Shown piece by piece: positions 18,214 through 27,390 of a DNA stretch of 64,000 bases (within the stretch, counting starts at the first letter, position 1; the number at the start of each line of letters is the position of its first letter). A model generated the notes under the pieces. That model was not told the DNA's origin, did not search any database, and was given only the letters and a program-made list of their open reading frames with translations. Made by a program: the position numbers and the translations under genes. Source of the stretch: Hymenobacter volaticus (GTDB lineage Bacteria > Bacteroidota > Bacteroidia > Cytophagales > Hymenobacteraceae); assembly GCF_022921055.1 (NCBI RefSeq), contig NZ_CP095061.1, forward strand, positions 4,627,501 to 4,691,500, in the 5' to 3' direction.

Positions 18214-20679
18214 ATGAGGCGCTACTTGCTCTCTATCCTGGTGCTTGCGGGCACCTGCCTATTATCCTTAGCCTTTCAGGGGCCGCCCGATGCGTTTATT
18301 GCCTTGGTGATAAAGCAACTGACTCGGTTTTATGCTAGCACGTACCCCGAGAAAAGCTATCTGCAATTCGACAAAGACACCTACGCCGCCGGCGAAACTA
18401 TCTGGTTTAAAGCCTACGTGGTGGAGGGCTCCACCCACCTACCCGATACGCTCAGCCGCATCTTGTATGTCGACCTGCTGAACCCCGACCAGAAAGTGGT
18501 GCAGCAACGAGTGCTGACGCTGAAAGGCGGCACGTCGCCCGGCGACTTCCAGCTAGCCGACAGCTTGAAGCAGGGCACCTACACGGTGCGGGCCTACACC
18601 AGTTGGATGCGCAACGCCGGTACGGGCTATTTCTTCACGCGTCCGCTCACGGTTTGGTCGAGCGCGGTAGCTACTGCCAGCAAGCCCGGCCGCCGGCCAA
18701 CGACCGTTACGCCGCCTAGCACGCCGCCCGCTTCCAAGTGGCTGGATGTGCAGTTGTTTCCCGAGGGGGGCCAGTTTGTGACCGGGCTACTAAGCACCGT
18801 AGGCTTCAAAGCCATCGACTCGTACGGGATGGGCGTGGATATTCAAGGAGTCATTCAGGACGAAGCCGGGCAGCCAGTAACTGAGTTCCGCAGTGAGCAC
18901 CTTGGTATGGGGCGTTTCCAACTCAAACCCGAAGCCGGCAAACGCTACGTGGCCGTGGTGCGCCAACCCGATGGGCAACGAGTTCGGCACGAATTGCCGG
19001 CAGCTCAACCCACCGGCTTTACCATGCGGGTGCTGCAGTTGCTGACCAGCTACCAGGTTGCTATTCAGTGCAAACTCCCGCCCAATTCCCCGGCCGAGCG
19101 CGTTACGGTAGTAGGGCACGTGCGGGGGCAAGTGGTATACGCGGGGCAAGGCGAAATCAGTGAAGGCAACACCTTTTCGACTAGCATTCCGAAAGACCGA
19201 TTCCCGGGCGGCGTGGTGCACTTCACGCTCTTCGATAGCAAACAGGTGGCCCGGTGCGAGCGGTTGGCTTTCACCAATGCCAATCCTGGCTTGCGTATCA
19301 CGCTACAGCCCGACAAACCAAGCTACGGCCCCCGCGAAAAGGTAACGGTGAATGTAGCCGTAACCGACGAGGCCGGCCGACCAGCACCAGGCCAGTTTTC
19401 GGTGGCCGTCAACAGTACTGCCTTGGTTCCTCTCGACTCTAGCGCCATCGACATTCGCACGCATTTGCTGCTGACCTCCGACTTGCGTGGCACCGTGGAG
19501 CAGCCCGGCTACTACTTCCGCAATCAGAAACCCGACACCCGGCAGGCCCTCGACAATCTGCTGCTCACGCAAGGGTGGCGGCGTTTTGTATGGAAACCAC
19601 TGCTAGCCAATAAGCTCGGCGACTTTCCGTATCCGTTGGAGCAGACGCTAAGTTTGAGCGGTCAAGTATTTGGCAACAAGCAAGCTCCCGCGGTCAACAC
19701 CAAAGTGTCGTTGTTCCGGTTTGGTTCGGCGCAGGACATCACGCAGGCCACTACCGATTCGGCCGGGCACTTCTTGTTCATGGGCTTCAGTGGGCGCGAT
19801 ACGGCCCGGGTACTGGTGCAAGTACCGTCGCAGAAGGGCTTGCGCAACCCCAACGTCAAGCTCGACAGACGAGTAATAGAAGCCAGCAAATTTCCGGCCC
19901 GACCCCTGCCCGATGCCATCCCCGCCCGGGAGCCTTACCTAATCAGCAGCAAGCGGCAGCAGGTGGTGGAGCGACAATACAGCCCCAATGCCAAGTCCAT
20001 CATGCTCGGCAACGTGACGGTGAAAGGCAAAAAGACCGTGCAGCCAGACACTCGCCGCATTTATGGGCAGGCCGATGTGGTAGTGAAAACCAAGGATATT
20101 CCGGCGGCCAGCAGCTACACCAACGTGTTGCAACTACTGCAAGGCCGCGTGGCGGGCGTTTCCGTCACCGGCAACCCAATAAACATGAACGTGCAGATTC
20201 GGGGGCAGGGCACACCGCTTATTCTGATTGACGGCATTCCGGTTGATACCGACGCGCTGAACTCCATTCCGGTAACCGACGTGGAAAGTGTGGAGGTACT
20301 CAAGGGTCCTTCGGCGGCTATTTATGGTTCGCGTGGTGGGGGCGGCGTTATTGCCATCTTCACCAAGCGCGGCAACCCCGACTACGACTTCTCGAATGAT
20401 CCGGCTCGGCCAGGAATACAGCCCTACACCATGCCGCAGCTGTACCAGGCGCGCGAGTTTTACGCTCCTACCTACGCCAACACCAAGAACGCCTCAGTAC
20501 CCGACTTCCGCAGCGCCACGCTCTACTGGAACCCCACCGTCCGCACCGACGCCTCCGGCCAAGCTACCCTCTCGTTCTACTCGTCCGAAGAAGCCGGTCC
20601 GTTCCGCATGACGCTTGAAGGCATTTCCAACACAGGCGCCCCCGGCCACGGTACCGGCAGCTTTCAAGTAAGCAAGTAG
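18214..20679 (+). CDS. Macroglobulin-like protein with C-terminal TonB-receptor plug domain
   Basis: 821 residues with signal peptide (MRRYLLSILVLAGTCLLSLAF). The first part contains MG2-like beta-sandwich sequence (YPEKSYLQFDKDTYAAGETIWFKAYVV split here into two stretches), as in alpha-2-macroglobulin-like Bacteroidota proteins. A carboxypeptidase-regulatory-like segment lies around 495-560. Residues about 640-720 form a plug domain with the SusC/RagA signature (LLQGRVAGVSV, IRGQGTPLILIDGIP, VESVEVLKGPSAAIYGSRG). There is no room for a 22-strand barrel, so it is not a transporter. It is probably a periplasmic or surface protein that interacts with the TonB or outer-membrane machinery, function unknown. 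ATG 18214 gives the signal peptide. Confidence 0.8.
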   Translation: MRRYLLSILVLAGTCLLSLAFQGPPDAFIALVIKQLTRFYASTYPEKSYLQFDKDTYAAGETIWFKAYVVEGSTHLPDTLSRILYVDLLNPDQKVVQQRVLTLKGGTSPGDFQLADSLKQGTYTVRAYTSWMRNAGTGYFFTRPLTVWSSAVATASKPGRRPTTVTPPSTPPASKWLDVQLFPEGGQFVTGLLSTVGFKAIDSYGMGVDIQGVIQDEAGQPVTEFRSEHLGMGRFQLKPEAGKRYVAVVRQPDGQRVRHELPAAQPTGFTMRVLQLLTSYQVAIQCKLPPNSPAERVTVVGHVRGQVVYAGQGEISEGNTFSTSIPKDRFPGGVVHFTLFDSKQVARCERLAFTNANPGLRITLQPDKPSYGPREKVTVNVAVTDEAGRPAPGQFSVAVNSTALVPLDSSAIDIRTHLLLTSDLRGTVEQPGYYFRNQKPDTRQALDNLLLTQGWRRFVWKPLLANKLGDFPYPLEQTLSLSGQVFGNKQAPAVNTKVSLFRFGSAQDITQATTDSAGHFLFMGFSGRDTARVLVQVPSQKGLRNPNVKLDRRVIEASKFPARPLPDAIPAREPYLISSKRQQVVERQYSPNAKSIMLGNVTVKGKKTVQPDTRRIYGQADVVVKTKDIPAASSYTNVLQLLQGRVAGVSVTGNPINMNVQIRGQGTPLILIDGIPVDTDALNSIPVTDVESVEVLKGPSAAIYGSRGGGGVIAIFTKRGNPDYDFSNDPARPGIQPYTMPQLYQAREFYAPTYANTKNASVPDFRSATLYWNPTVRTDASGQATLSFYSSEEAGPFRMTLEGISNTGAPGHGTGSFQVSK

Positions 20680-20742
20680 CAAAAGGAAAGGTGCTGCTGA
20701 CTTCACTTAAGAGCCAGGCGGACCGGCATTATCCAAGTAACG

Positions 20743-20839
20743 GTCCTGCTGAGCGCAGCCGAAGCATCTCGCTAGGGTGATAAACCCATTAGCCGTTGCA
20801 ACGATTCGAGCGAGATGCTTCGGCTGCGCTCAGCATGAC
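20743..20839. repeat. REP-like inverted repeat, 31-bp arms
   Basis: Arms 20743-20773 and 20809-20839 pair with one mismatch and enclose 35 bases. The core of the left arm reads GAGCGCAGCCGAAGCATCTC. It lies between convergent genes and lacks a T-run. I recall this motif as a frequent intergenic repeat in Hymenobacter genomes, which I cannot verify here. Confidence 0.75.
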
Positions 20840-20937
20840 TGTCTTTTTTAGCTTAGCACTGCCGTTCCGTTTGAAGCTTTTCCTGATGCTTTGTAGTCGA
20901 GTGCTGTCAGAATAGTATCAGTGCTCTGCTACAAGGA

Positions 20938-21561
20938 CTACGGTAGCACTTCGTAGGTCTGCAACTCAGTGCGGAGTTGCTCGGGCGAATGGAAGTGCAC
21001 GGTGTGCAGTCCCACAGCTTGTGCCGCTAAGATGTTCCGCTCGTTATCATCAATGAATACAGCTTGCTGGGGGTCGATGTGGTAGCGGGTCAGCAGCAGG
21101 TGATAGAAATCGGGGAAGGGCTTGCGCGACTTCTCCACACCCGACACGACAATGCCTTCAAACCAATGCAGAAACTCGAACTGCTCTAGCGCAATCGGGA
21201 AGGTTTCGGCCGACCAGTTGGTGAGGGCGTACAAGCGGTAGCGGCCACTGTCGCGCAGCTCAGTCAGTATGTCGACGGTGCCTTGGATAGCGCCACCCAG
21301 CATTTCCGACCAGCGGCCGTAGAAGTGCTCGATCATCTCGCGGTGCTCGGGATGCTTGGCTACCAGAAACGCGGTAGCATCGGCTATGCTGCGGCCGGCG
21401 TCTTGCTCCTCGTTCCAGTCGGGCGTTGTGACAGTTTCAAGGAAGGTGTTCATTTCCTGCTCGTCGGTGAACAACTTGCGGTACAGGTAGCGCGGGTTCC
21501 AGTCGATAAGCACGCCGCCAAGGTCGAAGACGATAGTCGTAATTTGGGGTGAATCAGCCAT
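20938..21561 (-). CDS. HAD family hydrolase (subfamily IA, YihX-like)
   Basis: 207-residue soluble phosphatase. Motif I is TIVFDLGGVLIDWNP, where Asp is the nucleophile and DLG replaces the usual DxD, as in the HAD-IA variant 3 group that includes glucose-1-phosphatase YihX. Motif II is LTNWS, motif III Lys is in SGVEKSRKPFPDFY, and motif IV is VFIDDNERNI. Start ATG 21561 (MADSPQITTI) is closest to motif I. The substrate is a sugar phosphate or similar by family analogy only. Confidence 0.88.
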   Translation of the reverse strand: MADSPQITTIVFDLGGVLIDWNPRYLYRKLFTDEQEMNTFLETVTTPDWNEEQDAGRSIADATAFLVAKHPEHREMIEHFYGRWSEMLGGAIQGTVDILTELRDSGRYRLYALTNWSAETFPIALEQFEFLHWFEGIVVSGVEKSRKPFPDFYHLLLTRYHIDPQQAVFIDDNERNILAAQAVGLHTVHFHSPEQLRTELQTYEVLP

Positions 21562-21737
21562 AAATGATACGAAGTTTACGGGCAATGATAAGTAAGATTT
21601 GTTTGCTTACGACAGCAAGAGCTTACGATAGTTGTTGCAGTGCAGCACGCTCATGGCTGTTCTCGTTACGGCTGTCATACAAAGCTTTTCCTTACTTTAC
21701 TAGGCTACGGTGTCGGCTACATAATCTACTACCAAGT

Positions 21738-21770
21738 AAAAAGCTCGCCATTAACAAGGGCGAGCTTTTT
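21738..21770. terminator. Terminator between two minus-strand genes
   Basis: Perfect 12-bp stem AAAAAGCTCGCC/GGCGAGCTTTTT with a 9-base loop. On the minus strand it terminates the lipoprotein gene that ends at 21826; its symmetry allows plus-strand use too. Confidence 0.9.
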
Positions 21771-21825
21771 ATTTGATAACATCTACACAGTAAAAACCAA
21801 CTAGTTACGCTGACAGCGCAGGAGC

Positions 21826-22533
21826 TTATTTGCGGCAGTACGGGAAATTAGGAACGGCGGCGCGCACCAAATTTTGAGTTAGGCGGTCGGGCTTTAGAGC
21901 AGCATTGCCGGTGCCCTCGAAATCGAGGCGCCACGCTAGCTGGTTGGCTCGGCAGTCGTATAGCATGAGGCTAGTAGTTTGGCTGGCCGGAACGCTAGAC
22001 CGCTGATTGCCAATAAGCGGCTCGTTGAGCATGAGGCGCGCTGCTAGCCCTAGCACATTGGGCAAGGGCTGGTAGAGCATGGTCTGCCCTGATAGCACTG
22101 CATCGACGCCTAGCGCTTGCTCCACCTCTTTGAGGGTACGGTCGGGAAAATTCTCGTAGGTGATGCCTGCTTGCTGCAACAGGCGGTTGGTTTCGCGCAC
22201 CTCCTGAAACTGCACGGTATAGCCGCGGGCTGGCTTTTGCGCCTGTAGCTGCGTATAGAGCATTTCTTGCAGTTGAAAGGCCATCTGGCGGCTTTCCTGT
22301 TGCTGCCGAGCAGTCCACTCCTGCTTCATACGCTGCTGCGTAGCCACAGTCGTATCGGTGCCGGCGTATTGAATATCACTCAGTCGGATACGCTCTTGCT
22401 CTACCTCAAATGGCAGAATGGCAACGGTGCGATGTGCAGACAAAGCAGCCTCGTTGAGGGTCTGGACGGTGGAGCGCCCAGGAACACAAGAGGCCAGCAG
22501 CCCAACAAGTAAAATCAGTAGAAAGCGTCTCAT
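21826..22533 (-). CDS. Putative lipoprotein with TolB-like N-terminal segment
   Basis: 235 residues. Signal MRRFLLILLVGLLASC with lipobox Cys16. After that TVAILPFEVEQERIRLSD resembles the first strand of TolB-N or GNA1162-like periplasmic lipoproteins, followed by a glutamine-rich helix (about 75-105) and LKEVEQALGVDAVLSGQTMLY. I do not recognise a named family with certainty. The sequence suggests a periplasmic lipoprotein that takes part in an envelope assembly. It stands alone, with a terminator on its 3' side, divergent from an ABC ATPase gene. Confidence 0.6.
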   Translation of the reverse strand: MRRFLLILLVGLLASCVPGRSTVQTLNEAALSAHRTVAILPFEVEQERIRLSDIQYAGTDTTVATQQRMKQEWTARQQQESRQMAFQLQEMLYTQLQAQKPARGYTVQFQEVRETNRLLQQAGITYENFPDRTLKEVEQALGVDAVLSGQTMLYQPLPNVLGLAARLMLNEPLIGNQRSSVPASQTTSLMLYDCRANQLAWRLDFEGTGNAALKPDRLTQNLVRAAVPNFPYCRK

Positions 22534-22784
22534 CCTCTCAAAGAGCATATGATGCCCTAATAGGTTGTATTAAGCCCGACTAGCAGTAAAAGTACAAAGC
22601 TGTTTGGGCAGGTTAAGTTGTCTTCCGAACCTTATTCCTAGCTTGCCGCCCCGCGAATACGCCAACTAGCCTTGATTTTGCCTGACGTCCCAATGAATTT
22701 TTGCTCGGGACCTAGCATGTGGGGCACTCCAATGTAGGCTAGTTGCTGTTGTTCATGATTGTCTACTAGTTTTCTTCTACCCGC

Positions 22785-23771
22785 ATGAGTTGGTTAAGCG
22801 TATCGAATGTTTCATTGCAGGAAAAAGAAAGCTTCGCTTTACAGGAAGTCAGCTTCACGCAGCAACAGTTCCAAAAATTAGCCATTGCTGGAGAAACCGG
22901 GGCGGGCAAAAGCACGCTTCTGCAAATTGTTGCCGGTCTGATTCAGCCTACAGCCGGCGAAATACGGTTTGAGGGCGAGCGGGTGCGGGGACCCGTCGAG
23001 AAGCTGGTACCGGGGCATCCGGGTATAGCGTATTTGTCGCAGCATTTCGAGCTGCCGAAGTTTTTGCGGGTAGAGCAGGTTTTGCGCTACGCCAACACGT
23101 TTCGGATTGAGGACGCCAACATGTTCTACGAGGTGTGCCGCATCAGTCACTTAGCGGGCCGCCAAACCAACCAACTTTCGGGCGGCGAAAGGCAGCGCAT
23201 AGCGCTGGCCCGGCTGCTCCTGACTTCACCTAAACTGCTACTCCTCGACGAGCCCTTTTCCAACCTGGACCGGATGCACAAGCACATCCTGAAATCGGTT
23301 ATCGAAGACATCGGTACTAAACTCGGCATTACCTGCCTTCTGATTTCGCACGACCCCACCGATACCTTGTCGTGGGCCGATACGATTCTGGTGCTCAAGG
23401 GCGGCCAGCTCGTGCAGCAAGGCCCGCCCGAGCAGATTTATCGCCAACCCGTAGACGAGTATACGGCCTCTCTTTTCGGCGACTACAACCTAATAACGGG
23501 GCCACCAGTAACGGCCTTTACCAAACTGGCGGGCAGCAAGAGGAAGCCCAAGAGCAAGCAGCTACTCATCCGACCAGAAGCGTTTCAACTAAACGTTGCC
23601 ACTGGTGGCCAAACGGGCACCGTGCGGGCAGTACGCTTCTACGGTAGCTACTCCGAACTAGACGTGGAACTGCTTGGTACGAGCGTAACCGTAAAGACCA
23701 GCGAAGCCGGCTTCGAAGCTGGCAGCGAGGTGCGCGTTTCGCTATCAAACGCCGGGGTGTGGTTTGTGTAG
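22785..23771 (+). CDS. ABC transporter ATP-binding protein with TOBE-like tail
   Basis: 328 residues. Walker A GETGAGKST (36-44), Q-loop in YLSQHFELP, signature LSGGERQRIALAR, Walker B LLLLDEPFSNLD and H-loop LLISHDPTD are intact. The C-terminal 90 residues (LLIRPEAFQLNVATGG to the end) look like the TOBE domain of importers such as PotA, FbpC or ModC. No permease or binding protein is adjacent, so the cognate transporter must lie elsewhere. Substrate (polyamine, iron, molybdate or another small anion) cannot be chosen from this sequence. Confidence 0.88.
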   Translation: MSWLSVSNVSLQEKESFALQEVSFTQQQFQKLAIAGETGAGKSTLLQIVAGLIQPTAGEIRFEGERVRGPVEKLVPGHPGIAYLSQHFELPKFLRVEQVLRYANTFRIEDANMFYEVCRISHLAGRQTNQLSGGERQRIALARLLLTSPKLLLLDEPFSNLDRMHKHILKSVIEDIGTKLGITCLLISHDPTDTLSWADTILVLKGGQLVQQGPPEQIYRQPVDEYTASLFGDYNLITGPPVTAFTKLAGSKRKPKSKQLLIRPEAFQLNVATGGQTGTVRAVRFYGSYSELDVELLGTSVTVKTSEAGFEAGSEVRVSLSNAGVWFV

Positions 23772-24009
23772 CTGAATTGGATGCCGCTGTAGGGCTATTG
23801 AGAGCAAGCTGAACCATTTTCCAGTAGTTCTACCTGCTATTCAAAGGTTTGTTTTGCTTGGAGTTTCGAGCCGGCCACTATATTAATAGGAGATTAAAAA
23901 GGTTTGCAAAGCCAACAAGATTATGGCAATTGTAGAACCTTCTGATTATCTACTGTTTAGGTTATGTGTGTTTTGAACATGCGCTATGTCCCATCCCATC
24001 TTACCCTAC

Positions 24010-24564
24010 ATGAAAAAGCAAACTGTCTTCTCGTTTTTACTGGCTTGCATTGTATCCTTAAGCGGTGCCCAACTTGCTACTGCCCAAACCGCCGCTTCGG
24101 CACCGGCCGCAACATCGGCTTCTGGTGCTTCCACCGGCAAAGACCTGGCTGCTAGCGCCGCCCTGTCGCCCAACCACACCACGCTCCTAAAAGCCTTGCA
24201 AGCTGCTGGCTTGGCCGAGAAAGCAAAAGGCGCGGGCCCATACACCGTATTTGCCCCCGACAACGCCGCTTTCGACAAAATACCCGCCGCAACAATGGCC
24301 ACTCTGCTAAAGCCAGCCAGCAAAAAGCAGCTCGCTAATATCCTGAGCTACCACGTAGTATCCGGCAACGTAATGGCGGCCGATCTGAAAGACGGCCAGG
24401 TGATCAAAACTGTACAAGGCGAGTCGTTGACAGTGGGGGTGCAAGGTGGTGCCGTCACTATTAAAGACGCCAAAGGCGGTACTGCCACCGTCACCCAGCC
24501 CGATATCAAGACTACCAACGGTGTAGTACACTCCATCGACACCGTATTGATGCCCGCTAAGTAA
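24010..24564 (+). CDS. Secreted fasciclin domain protein
   Basis: 184 residues. Signal peptide MKKQTVFSFLLACIVSLSGA with cleavage near ATAQ, an Ala/Ser/Thr-rich linker, then one FAS1 domain (about 55-184): HTTLLKALQAAGL, the H1 motif GPYTVFAPDNAAFDKIP, the YH motif LSYHVVSGNV, and the H2 region NGVVHSIDTVLMPAK. FAS1 domains act in adhesion or as secreted stress proteins. Start ATG 24010 gives a clean signal peptide. Monocistronic and followed by two hairpins. Confidence 0.9.
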   Translation: MKKQTVFSFLLACIVSLSGAQLATAQTAASAPAATSASGASTGKDLAASAALSPNHTTLLKALQAAGLAEKAKGAGPYTVFAPDNAAFDKIPAATMATLLKPASKKQLANILSYHVVSGNVMAADLKDGQVIKTVQGESLTVGVQGGAVTIKDAKGGTATVTQPDIKTTNGVVHSIDTVLMPAK

Positions 24565-24589
24565 GCTACAACTCACAACGGTTTCAAAT

Positions 24590-24622
24590 AAAAAGGTCGC
24601 TCCAAGCTGGAGCGACCTTTTT
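24590..24622 (+). terminator. Terminator of the fasciclin gene
   Basis: Perfect 15-bp stem AAAAAGGTCGCTCCA/TGGAGCGACCTTTTT with a three-base loop. A second 10-bp hairpin GGTGCTGGAA/TTCCAGCACC follows at 24629-24655 without a T-run. Confidence 0.93.
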
Positions 24623-24756
24623 GCGTTAGGTGCTGGAACCACCAATTCCAGCACCTGGCAACACCGTAACTTGTTGACCCATAAATCCCTATTTCATAAA
24701 CAAATCGGAATAGCTTCTAGCGGAAGTTTACGCCCCTCTAGGCCAAGCAGAACCTG

Positions 24757-25323
24757 CTACTCTGCTTGACTGTCCGCTTGCGCCAGTTGATACGTGAGCA
24801 CCACGACACCTGTGCTAGTGGTTTTGGTATCGAGCAGTTGCATATCGGCTTGGGCTCCGTCTTGAAAAAGCCGCTTGCCACTGCCTACCACCACCGGGTG
24901 CACCATAAGCCGATACTCGTCGATGAGGTTGTGTTGGAGCAGGTAGCGCACGAGTTCGGCGCTGCCGTAAAGCAGGATGTTTTCACCGGGCTGTTGCTTG
25001 AGCTGCGCTACTTCCTGCGCTACTTCCTGCGCTACGTTGCCTTGCAGGATGCTGGCGTTCCACTCCTCGGTCTTCAAGGTGCGGGAAGCCACGAATTTGG
25101 GTAGGCTGTTCATCCGGTCGGCAAAGCCTTCTTCGTCTTTCATACCCGGCCAGGCCGCAGCAAACCCCTCGTAGGTGACGCGGCCTAATAGCAGCGCGTC
25201 GCTAGCGAAGTTCAGGTCGCGCTGGAGCCTTGCTAAATCTTCGTCCCAGTAAGGAACAGTCCAGGTGGGGCTCTCCATCACGCCGTCGAGCGACAGGTAG
25301 ATGGCTGCAATTACTTTTCTCAT
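24757..25323 (-). CDS. Dihydrofolate reductase family protein (RibD C-terminal like)
   Basis: 188 residues. MRKVIAAIYLSLDGVMESP is the N-terminus of the YyaP/RibD-C branch of the DHFR superfamily; ALLLGRVTYEGFAAAWP and LYGSAELVRYLLQHNLIDEYRLMVHPVVVGSGKRLF (here split across the domain) form the NADPH-binding fold. It is not the folate-pathway FolA. A small tandem duplication, codons for AQEV twice, lies near residue 100. It probably forms a unit with the VOC gene upstream and is close to a GlxA-type regulator, a group often found together. Substrate unknown. Confidence 0.88.
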   Translation of the reverse strand: MRKVIAAIYLSLDGVMESPTWTVPYWDEDLARLQRDLNFASDALLLGRVTYEGFAAAWPGMKDEEGFADRMNSLPKFVASRTLKTEEWNASILQGNVAQEVAQEVAQLKQQPGENILLYGSAELVRYLLQHNLIDEYRLMVHPVVVGSGKRLFQDGAQADMQLLDTKTTSTGVVVLTYQLAQADSQAE

Positions 25324-25381
25324 AGGGTGATGCTTGCAAGTATAGTTCGTTTGAAATCAGCCGGGTAGCAACGCGAGTTGC

Positions 25382-25807
25382 TTATTGCGCTGCCTCGTTC
25401 TTGTCGTAATTGAGCATCCAGTTTATCCCGAACCGGTCGGTGAACATGGCAAACTTGGCGCTCCAAAATGTGTCGCCTAGCGGCATCGTGACGGTGCCAC
25501 CTTCGGCTAGCTTGGCGTAGTAGTTTTCTATCTCCTCGTCGCTGCTGCAATTCAAACTCAGCGCGACATTGTTGCCTTCGGTAACTGGCTGAGAACCGGC
25601 GTCAGAGCCAAACAACACCAAATTTTCGGTTTCCAATCGGGCGTGCAATACCCCATCTTGCGCATCGGCGGGCACATGTTCGGCGGCTGGTGTACCGGCA
25701 AAAGTTTGGACATCCAGCTGGCCACCCAAGCATTGCTGATAAAACTGCATGGCTTCGCGGCAAGTACTAGCGAAGATCAGGTAGGGGGTTAGTTGGGGCG
25801 TTTTCAT
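25382..25807 (-). CDS. VOC family protein, PhnB-like
   Basis: 141-residue glyoxalase/bleomycin-resistance fold protein of the PhnB (3-demethylubiquinone-9 3-methyltransferase-like) group: LTPYLIFASTCREAMQFYQQCLGG at the start (in two stretches), then VLHARLETENLVLFGSD, and WSAKFAMFTDRFGINWMLNY at the end. The usual His metal ligand in the ARLE strand position is present as VLHARL. It lies 58 bases upstream of the DHFR-like gene on the same strand, so the two are probably co-transcribed. The function within this subgroup is unknown. Confidence 0.88.
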   Translation of the reverse strand: MKTPQLTPYLIFASTCREAMQFYQQCLGGQLDVQTFAGTPAAEHVPADAQDGVLHARLETENLVLFGSDAGSQPVTEGNNVALSLNCSSDEEIENYYAKLAEGGTVTMPLGDTFWSAKFAMFTDRFGINWMLNYDKNEAAQ

Positions 25808-25991
25808 GGAAAGAGAATGAGGTGATTAGGAGGAAAAAAGGCTTAAATACCAACTAATTTTCTTAGCTTGACCAGCTATTAAATCAGTTTCTACTCCAAC
25901 AAAATTAGCAAAGCCTACCCCATCCGGCGGGGGCGAATGCGACTATCTGCGGGTAGATTACGACATTACATTCTCCTAGCTTTCGCCCACC

Positions 25992-26972
25992 ATGAAGCGC
26001 ATTTCTATTCTGGTTCCTAAGGGAGCTGTATTGGGCAGCATCGAAGGCCCACGCCTAGTGTTCACGGAAGTAAATGCCCTTCTTAAGCGCATGGGCAAGC
26101 TACCCTTGTTCGATGTTCAGTTAGTTGGGTTAGCGACCGAAACACCCGTCTGTGGCGGTATGTACACCATCAGCACGGCCACACTCACCGCCGATATCAC
26201 CCAAACCGACTTGGTGATTATTCCGGCCCTCGACGGCGACCTGGGGCAAGCCTTAGAAGTAAACAAGGAGTTTATTCCTTGGATCATCCGTCAGTATAAG
26301 CAGGGTGCGGAAGTAGCCAGCTTGTGTTTAGGGGCGTTTCTGCTGGCGTCCACTGGCCTCATCAAAGGTCGGCAGTGCACCACCCACTGGGCCGCGGTGG
26401 CAGATTTCCGGCGCATGTTTCCGGATGTGGAACTGGTTGAAAACAAACTTATCACCGACGAGCACGGCATTTACTCTAGCGGCGGGGCCTTCTCCTACCT
26501 CAACCTGGTGCTGTACCTGATAGAGAAGTACGCGGGCCGGGAAATGGCCATACTGTGTTCCAAGGTGTTCCAGATTGATATTGAGCGGGTCAGCCAGTCG
26601 GCCTTTATCGTGTTTCAGGGCCAGAAAGAGCACGGCGACGAGCTAGTGAAAAAAGCGCAGGTGTATATAGAAGACAACTACCAAGAGAAGATAACCATCG
26701 ACCAGCTAGCCGACATGTTGGCTTTGGGGCGGCGTAATCTGGAACGGCGCTTCAAGAAAGCCACTGCCAACTCGGTGGTCGAGTATATTCAGCGGGTGAA
26801 GATTGAGGCCGCCAAAAACAGTCTGGAATCATCGCGCGAGAACATAAACGAGGTGATGTACAACGTGGGCTATACCGACCCCAAAGCGTTCCGCGTAACA
26901 TTCAAGCGCATTACGGGCCTCTCGCCCATGCAATACCGCAGCAAGTACAGCCGCGAGAAAGTAGAGGCCTAA
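25992..26972 (+). CDS. GlxA family transcriptional regulator (DJ-1/PfpI plus AraC)
   Basis: 326 residues. N-terminal DJ-1/PfpI-like domain (about 1-180) with nucleophile-elbow sequence VASLCLGAFLLASTG, and a C-terminal AraC-type double helix-turn-helix (about 220-320): ITIDQLADMLALGRRNLERRFKKAT and VGYTDPKAFRVTFKRITGLSP. Such proteins sense a small molecule through the DJ-1-like domain and activate nearby genes. It is divergent from the VOC and DHFR-like genes, its likely targets (inference). A near-consensus -7 element TAGCTTTC is at 25977-25984. Confidence 0.9.
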   Translation: MKRISILVPKGAVLGSIEGPRLVFTEVNALLKRMGKLPLFDVQLVGLATETPVCGGMYTISTATLTADITQTDLVIIPALDGDLGQALEVNKEFIPWIIRQYKQGAEVASLCLGAFLLASTGLIKGRQCTTHWAAVADFRRMFPDVELVENKLITDEHGIYSSGGAFSYLNLVLYLIEKYAGREMAILCSKVFQIDIERVSQSAFIVFQGQKEHGDELVKKAQVYIEDNYQEKITIDQLADMLALGRRNLERRFKKATANSVVEYIQRVKIEAAKNSLESSRENINEVMYNVGYTDPKAFRVTFKRITGLSPMQYRSKYSREKVEA

Positions 26973-27031
26973 ATCAGTATTGGCTTGACTGCCGGCCAAC
27001 TAGCTTACGAGTTGCTGCTAGCTGTTAAAAC

Positions 27032-27064
27032 AAGAAGGCCGCCCCGGTGAGGGGCGGCCTTCTT
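27032..27064. terminator. Terminator after the GlxA-type gene
   Basis: Perfect 14-bp stem AAGAAGGCCGCCCC/GGGGCGGCCTTCTT with a GGTGA loop, between convergent genes. Confidence 0.88.
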
Positions 27065-27090
27065 AGCAAGTAGTGGCAGGCGCTAATGGC

Positions 27091-27390
27091 TTACATCGAG
27101 CCGCTCGTGGAAGTAGCGGACTTCGTTTTCGATTTCTTTACGCGGGCTTTCTTCGCGGCTTTGGTTTCCGTAGAAGTAGAACCGCTAGTTGTGCTGGCTT
27201 CTTTGTCGCTGGCGGGTTGGGTGTTGCTGGCAGGTAGCGTGCCCGTTGAGCCTGGGGGCTGCGCTGGCGGCGACGACTGTGGGCTGGTTGTACCATTGAC
27301 AGTAGGCGTGGTACTTGGTGTGGTAACTTGAGCAGAAGCAGCCGTAACACTCAGCGCCAATGCCGCAGCAAAAGCAAATACAGTTTTCAT
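27091..27390 (-). CDS. Small secreted low-complexity protein
   Basis: 99 residues. Signal peptide MKTVFAFAAALALSVTAASA, then a tract almost wholly of Thr, Ser, Pro, Gln and Gly, and a basic C-terminus (KAAKKARVKKSKTKSATS). No family recognised. Small secreted Thr/Ser/Pro proteins with basic tails are common in this group and of unknown role. The signal peptide and terminator placement support a real gene. Confidence 0.65.
   Translation of the reverse strand: MKTVFAFAAALALSVTAASAQVTTPSTTPTVNGTTSPQSSPPAQPPGSTGTLPASNTQPASDKEASTTSGSTSTETKAAKKARVKKSKTKSATSTSGSM

Noticed and set aside
24629-24655. Second hairpin after the fasciclin terminator as separate regulatory site
   Set aside because: Only 10 bp with no T-run or neighbouring gene start; no function can be supported.
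25008-25036. Tandem repeat in the DHFR-like gene as a phase-variable tract
   Set aside because: Only two 12-base units, in frame (AQEV twice); length change would not shift the frame.
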